NCBI RefSeq assembly: GCF_003815715.1
Contig: NZ_CP033922.1
Coordinates: 1,501,001-1,565,000, forward strand
Source: Chryseobacterium sp. G0162
Lineage (GTDB): Bacteria > Bacteroidota > Bacteroidia > Flavobacteriales > Weeksellaceae
DNA: 64,000 nt
Direction: 5' to 3'
Position 1 is the stretch's first letter. Each line of letters starts with the position of its first letter. Below the pieces are notes generated by a model. That model worked only from the letters and a program-made list of their open reading frames with translations, was not told the DNA's origin and did not search any database. Both the position numbers and the translations under genes were made by a program. Of the stretch, positions 59,691-64,000 are shown piece after piece.

Positions 59691-60641
59691 TTAAAGGATT
59701 AATTTATCCAGATCCAGCAGTAAATAATTAATGTTTTGATTGATTGTTCGGGTAGCCGATTGCATCTGATTCAGCATCGCAGCCCGGTTATGAAGGTCAT
59801 CTGCTCTATAGTATCCACCATCACTGAAAATAACGGATTGATCTGCGGCCGCTTTATTATCATCGAACTGATAATGAAGCCATCTTTCTTTCATGTTTCC
59901 GATAATGGAACGTTCTTCTCTATTGGAAAATTTCTTTTCGGTATACATATACCAGATAAATGGTGGAAAGTTTGGGGATTCCAATTTACCTTTCCAAATA
60001 TCTCTCAAAAGATTTCTCTGATGAATAAATTCTACCTTTTTCCCTTTCGGATTAAGCGTTGCTAAACCAAAACCTGCTCCCAGCACCCCTCCTCCAATAT
60101 CAATAGCATTGCTCCAGCCTTGATCTCCAACAATTCCTCCGGCAATAGAGGCAGCTGCACCTGTAATGATAGAATATAGAATCAATTTATTATTTCTGGA
60201 AGAATTAAGATTATCCACATAATTGCCTATCTGTGCTACTCTTTCGCCTTCGCAATCGAATTCTGCAGCTACCGCATCCAATTCAGTAAGGGCAATGGTG
60301 ATTTTACTATTGATTTTTGTCTTTAACTGTAAAACTTTAACCTGAGAAGCCAAAGAGGAATCTTTTTTAAGATCCATAATCTGATGAACTTCATGCAGAT
60401 TATCCAAAGCATTTAAAATTAAAATACTCTGGTCAGAAAACATTTCTTTCAGCTCTTTATTGGCTTCTAAAATAGAATCCGAATTGTGGGAAGGGACTTT
60501 ATTACTATAGTTGTATTTAAAAGGAGCTTTACAATAACTATCCTTCAGAGTAAGTATATTCTGTTGAATAGTCTGATTCTTCCTGGAAACACAAGAAGTC
60601 AGCAGACCGAAAACGATAAAGAGCGAAAGTAGCTTTTTCAT
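59691..60641 (-). CDS. Hypothetical lipoprotein, 316 aa
   Basis: A 316-residue exported lipoprotein (MKKLLSLFIVFGLLTSC, lipid Cys at residue 17). The middle has a Gly-rich segment that may be membrane-associated (ILYSIITGAAASIAGGIVGD, GGGVLGAGFGLATLN). No family or catalytic motif recognised. Minus strand upstream of the Rrf2-type promoter region and apparently a separate unit. Confidence 0.68.
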   Translation of the reverse strand: MKKLLSLFIVFGLLTSCVSRKNQTIQQNILTLKDSYCKAPFKYNYSNKVPSHNSDSILEANKELKEMFSDQSILILNALDNLHEVHQIMDLKKDSSLASQVKVLQLKTKINSKITIALTELDAVAAEFDCEGERVAQIGNYVDNLNSSRNNKLILYSIITGAAASIAGGIVGDQGWSNAIDIGGGVLGAGFGLATLNPKGKKVEFIHQRNLLRDIWKGKLESPNFPPFIWYMYTEKKFSNREERSIIGNMKERWLHYQFDDNKAAADQSVIFSDGGYYRADDLHNRAAMLNQMQSATRTINQNINYLLLDLDKLIL

Positions 60642-60729
60642 TCAAACCAATTTTTGTGCAATAGCTGAATCATTGTGAGAAATCATCAATCAGTTTCAAT
60701 ATAATTCATCAATACGAATATAGTACAAA

Positions 60730-60757
60730 TAAAAAAAATTACCTGAAATCAGGTAAT
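60730..60757 (-). terminator. Terminator of the FKBP gene
   Basis: On the minus strand ATTACCTGA tt TCAGGTAAT followed by a run of T, 25 bases past the FKBP stop. Confidence 0.8.
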
Positions 60758-60781
60758 CTTTTAATTTATTTTTAAGCCGGA

Positions 60782-61216
60782 TTATTTAATCCCCAATAAT
60801 TCCACTTCAAAAACAAGGGTACTGTTTGGTCCGATTTCTTTACTGATCTCCTGATCTCCGTACGCTAAATGTGGTGGAATAATCAGCCTCCACTTACTTC
60901 CTACCGGCATTAGCTGAAGCGCTTCTGTCCATCCGGAAATCACTCTATTCAAAGGAAAAGATGCTGGAGTTCCTCTTTTTACAGAACTATCGAAAACTTT
61001 ACCGGAAATGGTAGTTCCATGATAGTGGCATTTTACAGTAGATTTTGGTCCTGGTTTTGCCCCATCTCCTTCTGTAATAATTTCGTATTGTAAGCCGCTT
61101 GGTAATTGAACAACGCTCTCTCTCTTACCATACTCTTCCATATATTCTTTACCGTCATTAAGATTCTTTTCGGCTAATTCTTTTTTACGTTTAAATAACA
61201 AATCTGCTACTCCCAT
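60782..61216 (-). CDS. FKBP-type peptidyl-prolyl cis-trans isomerase
   Basis: A 144-residue FKBP that isomerises Xaa-Pro bonds. The domain is intact: VKCHYHGTTISGKVFDSSVK, FPLNRVISGWTEALQLMPVG, then LIIPPHLAYGDQEI and VFEVELLGIK. No signal peptide, and an N-terminal helical extension (MGVADLLFKRKKELAEKNLN), so it may be cytosolic. A -7 element lies at 61231-61238. It contrasts with the degenerate FKBP-like lipoprotein at 11815. Confidence 0.93.
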   Translation of the reverse strand: MGVADLLFKRKKELAEKNLNDGKEYMEEYGKRESVVQLPSGLQYEIITEGDGAKPGPKSTVKCHYHGTTISGKVFDSSVKRGTPASFPLNRVISGWTEALQLMPVGSKWRLIIPPHLAYGDQEISKEIGPNSTLVFEVELLGIK

Positions 61217-61230
61217 ATTATAATTTTTTA

Positions 61231-61238
61231 CAAAGATA
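61231..61238 (-). promoter_or_regulatory. -7 element for the FKBP gene
   Basis: The minus strand reads TATCTTTG, a perfect TAnnTTTG match 14 bases ahead of ATG 61216. Confidence 0.55.
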
Positions 61239-61250
61239 AGGCTTTTTGGA

Positions 61251-61285
61251 GTTGAAAGATGGAAGCTGAGAGATGGAAGTTCAAA
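61251..61285. repeat. Five degenerate heptamers
   Basis: GTTGAAA, GATGGAA, GCTGAGA, GATGGAA and GTTCAAA follow in register with a 7-base period. A variant of the short-period intergenic repeats of Chryseobacterium; compare 49908-49977. Confidence 0.55.
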
Positions 61286-61520
61286 CTTTAATTATATGAA
61301 CAGGCATCAATTCGTCTTATCAGCTTCAATAAGCAAGCATTCAAAAAAATATTTTACCAATTGATATTCAGTCACTTAAAAGCATATCTATAAAATTATA
61401 TAGTTTCGTTGCCGCCCTCCTCCAGCATTCGCCCTTTCTCATTCATAAAATTCAAATAATTGTAATAATTCCTTAACACAAATTCCGAAACTTGGCGTTA
61501 TAATTGGATTTAAAAACTAA
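61286..61520. other. Intergenic region without recognised gene
   Basis: The remaining 235 bases before the catalase-superfamily-like gene; AT-rich with one GC-richer patch near 61410-61435 (GCCGCCCTCCTCCAGCATTCG). No coding frame, hairpin terminator or RNA recognised. Confidence 0.45.
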
Positions 61521-62534
61521 ATGCCAAATCCGATATTATATAATAAGAAGTTTGATGAGCTTAATGAAGAGGAAAAAAAACTTCTTGAAATCAATAAAAA
61601 ATCGATTGCTGATTTTGTTGAGCAGTCCTCTTCTATAAGTGACGTCAATTATGCTACCAGAAATGCCCATGCGAAAACATATGCTGTTGCTAAGGGAATT
61701 TTTTGGGTGGATCCCAATATTCCTGAATTTCTCAAACCTTTTTTTGATAAAGAGAAATTTAATTTGTTTGTAAGGCTTTCCAATGCACAATTGAAAATTA
61801 CAAATTCTAAAAGGGATATTCCAGCCTATGGCTTTGCGGTGCAAATCAGGGATGAGAATAATAATCTGCTTTCCAATTATCCATTGGTAAACTTTCCATT
61901 GTTCCCAGTTAATTCAGTTTCAACATTTCTAAAACTATTTACTGCCGTCAATCTTTCTTATATCAAAAAGTGGAGCAGTTTATTTTCAATTATAACACAA
62001 GCCATTAAAGTTATTCCATCTGTTTTTACAGGTTCATTTATTAGAAATTCATTAAAACTATTCAGCAAGAGAAATGATTTTATTCTCTCTTTTGATTATC
62101 ATTCTGTAGGGGCTTACCGCCTGGGAGATTATATGATAAAAATAAAGCTCAGTCCTAAGTCTGTTAATAAGAATATGGACAAGAAACAAAACATGAAAAA
62201 GGCTTTAAAGAATTATTTTCAGAGGAATGATTTTACCGCCGATGTTTTGATTCAGCTGTGCTATGACCTGAAAGACCAACCCATCAACAAATTGAATGTA
62301 GAATGGAAAAATTCGCCCTACATCAAGATTGGTGAAGTTAAAATAGAAAAGAATTCTTTATTGGATCCCCGAGATTGTAGTAATGAACTTCTTTCATTTA
62401 ATCCGTTTGAAAGTAAGATGATCTTTCAACCCGTAGGAAAAATTCAAAAATTAAGGGATGGTGCTTATAAAGTATCTGTTCAGACCAGAAGAAAGATCAA
62501 TACCCTTTTGCATGGGAAGAAAAGTGAGTTGTAA
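61521..62534 (+). CDS. Catalase-superfamily-like protein
   Basis: A 337-residue soluble protein resembling the shortened catalase-related family. The catalase distal-site region is recognisable: YATRNAHAKTYAVAKGIFWV, with His50 where catalase has its distal His, followed by FNLFVRLSNAQL and DIPAYGFAVQIRDEN. HSVGAYRLGDYMIKIKLSP matches the later substrate-channel strand. I could not find the proximal heme Tyr motif, and the protein is much shorter than catalase (480+), so H2O2 dismutation is uncertain; hydroperoxide or fatty-acid chemistry is possible. No signal peptide. Followed by a strong terminator. Confidence 0.68.
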   Translation: MPNPILYNKKFDELNEEEKKLLEINKKSIADFVEQSSSISDVNYATRNAHAKTYAVAKGIFWVDPNIPEFLKPFFDKEKFNLFVRLSNAQLKITNSKRDIPAYGFAVQIRDENNNLLSNYPLVNFPLFPVNSVSTFLKLFTAVNLSYIKKWSSLFSIITQAIKVIPSVFTGSFIRNSLKLFSKRNDFILSFDYHSVGAYRLGDYMIKIKLSPKSVNKNMDKKQNMKKALKNYFQRNDFTADVLIQLCYDLKDQPINKLNVEWKNSPYIKIGEVKIEKNSLLDPRDCSNELLSFNPFESKMIFQPVGKIQKLRDGAYKVSVQTRRKINTLLHGKKSEL

Positions 62535-62597
62535 TTATTCAGAAATGTATATAAATATTTTAACATCACTATTTAAACTATCAACATGTTCATCAAT

Positions 62598-62628
62598 AAA
62601 AAAAGACTATCATTACAGTCTTTTTTTA
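62598..62628 (+). terminator. Terminator of the catalase-superfamily-like gene
   Basis: AAAAAAAGACT atcattac AGTCTTTTTTT, symmetric with a T run, 63 bases past the stop codon. Confidence 0.8.
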
Positions 62629-62796
62629 TTATTTCTATTACTTAGATGCTTTAAAATCCAGATGCTTTCATTTTACTTTCCGGGCTTTGCTTCTCTCAAT
62701 TGATGGTCCATTCTTTTGGAAATAAACCATAAATTTCAATAAAGAAGAATAACTTCATTCAGATAAAACACACACAAAATATTCTAATAGCTATTT

Positions 62797-63420
62797 TTAA
62801 TTGTTGATATAATTATAAGTACTCGTTCCTAAAACCTTTCCAGTAATACCATCTAATTTGATGATTTCAACAAGATTTGATTTTTTTAAATGCTCAATTT
62901 CCCATACCGGCTTATCATTCTCTATTTTTCTTGAAATCTCATTGTGCCAGCCTGTACTTTGTAATATGGGACCTTTATCTATTTTTATTCCCTGTATTTC
63001 ACAAAATTTCAGAATATCTTCAAATGTGAATTTATATGGCCTATCATGATCTATTTCTTTAATCAAGTTTCCATTTTCATCAAACTCGTACCAGATACCT
63101 TTTTTAAAATTACCCCAAACATTTAAAGCTATTCCTTTATATTTTATATTACCGGATGGATAATAATCCTTGAATATTTTAAAGTATGAGTCATGTGGAG
63201 TCTCATAATATGCTGCACCTGCTTTCACCTTGACCATTTCTATATATGTACCATTTTTTAAAGTTGTAAAAACAGCATTTGATATATTTTTTTTTAAGCT
63301 ATTATATTTAATGGTATCAAATTTTTCAAATTTATTGTCTATTTCTGGAATCATAAGTGCGTTATTTTGTGCTTTACAGGAAGTCATCATTAAAATCAAT
63401 AAAAAAATATACTTTTTCAT
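62797..63420 (-). CDS. Lipoprotein with YwqK-like segment, coupled to the metzincin gene
   Basis: A 207-residue lipoprotein (MKKYIFLLILMMTSC, lipid Cys at residue 15). The middle shows a MORN/YwqK-like segment (YYPSGNIKYKGIALNVWGN, KKGIWYEFDENGNLIKEID), as in the YwqK antitoxin family. Its ATG overlaps the stop of the upstream metzincin gene (ATGA), so translation is coupled. Position and type make it a candidate immunity protein for the metzincin, an inference without direct evidence. Confidence 0.72.
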   Translation of the reverse strand: MKKYIFLLILMMTSCKAQNNALMIPEIDNKFEKFDTIKYNSLKKNISNAVFTTLKNGTYIEMVKVKAGAAYYETPHDSYFKIFKDYYPSGNIKYKGIALNVWGNFKKGIWYEFDENGNLIKEIDHDRPYKFTFEDILKFCEIQGIKIDKGPILQSTGWHNEISRKIENDKPVWEIEHLKKSNLVEIIKLDGITGKVLGTSTYNYINN

Positions 63421-64000
63421 AAATTATTTATTTTAGAATTTGTTTTTTCCCACTGCCATTTCCAGAGGCTATATCTAGGATTGCTGTTGATATGAGAATA
63501 ATCCATGATATTTTCTGTTTCACCATACACATAGGTGTATTCTGCATTGGGATCTGCTACACTATTGGTAAAACTATGCGGGACACCTTTGGTATGCAAA
63601 AATTCATGAACCGCAGTTTCATCGCTTTTTCTTGGAAAAAGAATAACAAAATCATTATGCGCATACCCATTCAGACCTTTATAAATATTTGACTTATCTT
63701 TACAGCCACCACTTTCTCCCAGATAGAAAGCCACAAAATACTTACTGTATTTATACTCATTTTCTTTTTTGCTTTTAAGATCTTCTTTTAACTTTCCGTT
63801 AAGATAGAAAACCAGATTTAAATATCCATCAGCATGACTAAGAGGAATTTGACTTTCATCATCATAATAGGCCAATATTCTGTTTCTATCTACATATTTT
63901 CCTCCGTGTTGCAAATTTGAATCAGAGGATAAATCTAACGAATAAGTTTCTACTTCCATTTCAATTAATGCATGTCGAAGATATTTTTCAAATAATTGTT
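63417..64000 (-). CDS. Metzincin-type zinc protease domain, N-terminus beyond the window
   Basis: An open frame that continues past the right edge: an internal ATG at 63959 is not the start, since in-frame codons (QLFEKYLRHALIE) extend to the end. The zinc-binding signature HEFLHTKGVPH (HExxHxxGxxH; His118, Glu119, His122 and His128 counted from the internal ATG) is followed by the Met-turn NIMDYSH. YVDRNRILAYYDDES and VAFYLGESGGC precede it. This is a reprolysin-like metzincin fold, often found at the C-terminus of larger secreted or toxin proteins. It ends in a 4-base overlap with a lipoprotein gene. Confidence 0.78.
   Translation of the reverse strand, partial: QLFEKYLRHALIEMEVETYSLDLSSDSNLQHGGKYVDRNRILAYYDDESQIPLSHADGYLNLVFYLNGKLKEDLKSKKENEYKYSKYFVAFYLGESGGCKDKSNIYKGLNGYAHNDFVILFPRKSDETAVHEFLHTKGVPHSFTNSVADPNAEYTYVYGETENIMDYSHINSNPRYSLWKWQWEKTNSKINNL

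Overview
This window looks like chromosome from a low-GC flavobacterium, most likely Chryseobacterium or a close Weeksellaceae relative. The evidence is a gldKLMN type IX secretion (T9SS) cluster, a PorZ-like protein, T9SS sorting tails, DUF4270 and DUF6496 proteins, an AadS-type aminoglycoside adenylyltransferase, and promoters of the Bacteroidetes type (TAnnTTTG, sometimes with TTG 18-19 bases upstream) rather than the E. coli type. No phage, insertion sequence, CRISPR array or rRNA was seen.

Layout. 0-4.6 kb: gldK-gldL-gldM-gldN on the minus strand (gldN cut by the left edge), the core of the T9SS motor and ring. 4.7-9.1 kb: glmS, a DUF4270 lipoprotein and a stand-alone N-terminal half of a starch-synthase-like protein, divergent from panC. 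10.3-10.7 kb: a tRNA-Lys/tRNA-Leu/tRNA-Lys operon. 10.8-16.3 kb: aroK, an S4 RNA-binding protein, an FKBP-like lipoprotein, a membrane-anchored glutamate-synthase-like protein, mtaB and a DinB-like protein. 16.4-22.4 kb: a 700-residue T9SS cargo protein, a possible PD-(D/E)XK protein, a glucan-phosphorylase relative without the PLP lysine, small hypotheticals and a double-glycine peptide. 22.5-31.6 kb: a peptide-use region with dipeptidyl peptidase IV, three POT transporters, the remnant of a DUF1016 gene and a secreted thioredoxin. 31.7-37.2 kb: recG, a pseudo-receiver overlapping an AraC-type regulator, a GNAT protein and dapA. 37.3-42.1 kb: a tightly packed operon of a split 5'-nucleotidase, porZ and recO. 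42.2-51.5 kb: a GH63-like glycosidase, an SDR, GNAT, DUF1684, a cholesterol-oxidase-like GMC protein, aadS and mqo. 52.0-54.7 kb: three related secreted proteins in a row. 54.8-61.2 kb: gpsA, an M23 peptidase, an Rrf2-controlled unit (regulator, NAD(P)-binding protein, MBL protein), a lipoprotein and FKBP. 61.5-64 kb: a catalase-superfamily-like protein, then a lipoprotein coupled to a metzincin protease that runs off the right edge.

Genes that appear to work together: gldKLMN, PorZ and the proteins carrying T9SS C-terminal tails; DPP IV and the POT carriers (release and uptake of di/tripeptides); and the Rrf2 regulator with its neighbours, which share a nearly identical 19-bp palindrome in front of two transcription units. 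The least ordinary items are that Rrf2 operator pair, the edge metzincin with its coupled lipoprotein (a possible toxin/immunity pair), the phosphorylase relative without its PLP lysine, the receiver domain without its phospho-acceptor Asp, the orphan GG-leader peptide, and short intergenic repeats with a 7-base period. I did not find a clearly new multi-gene system.
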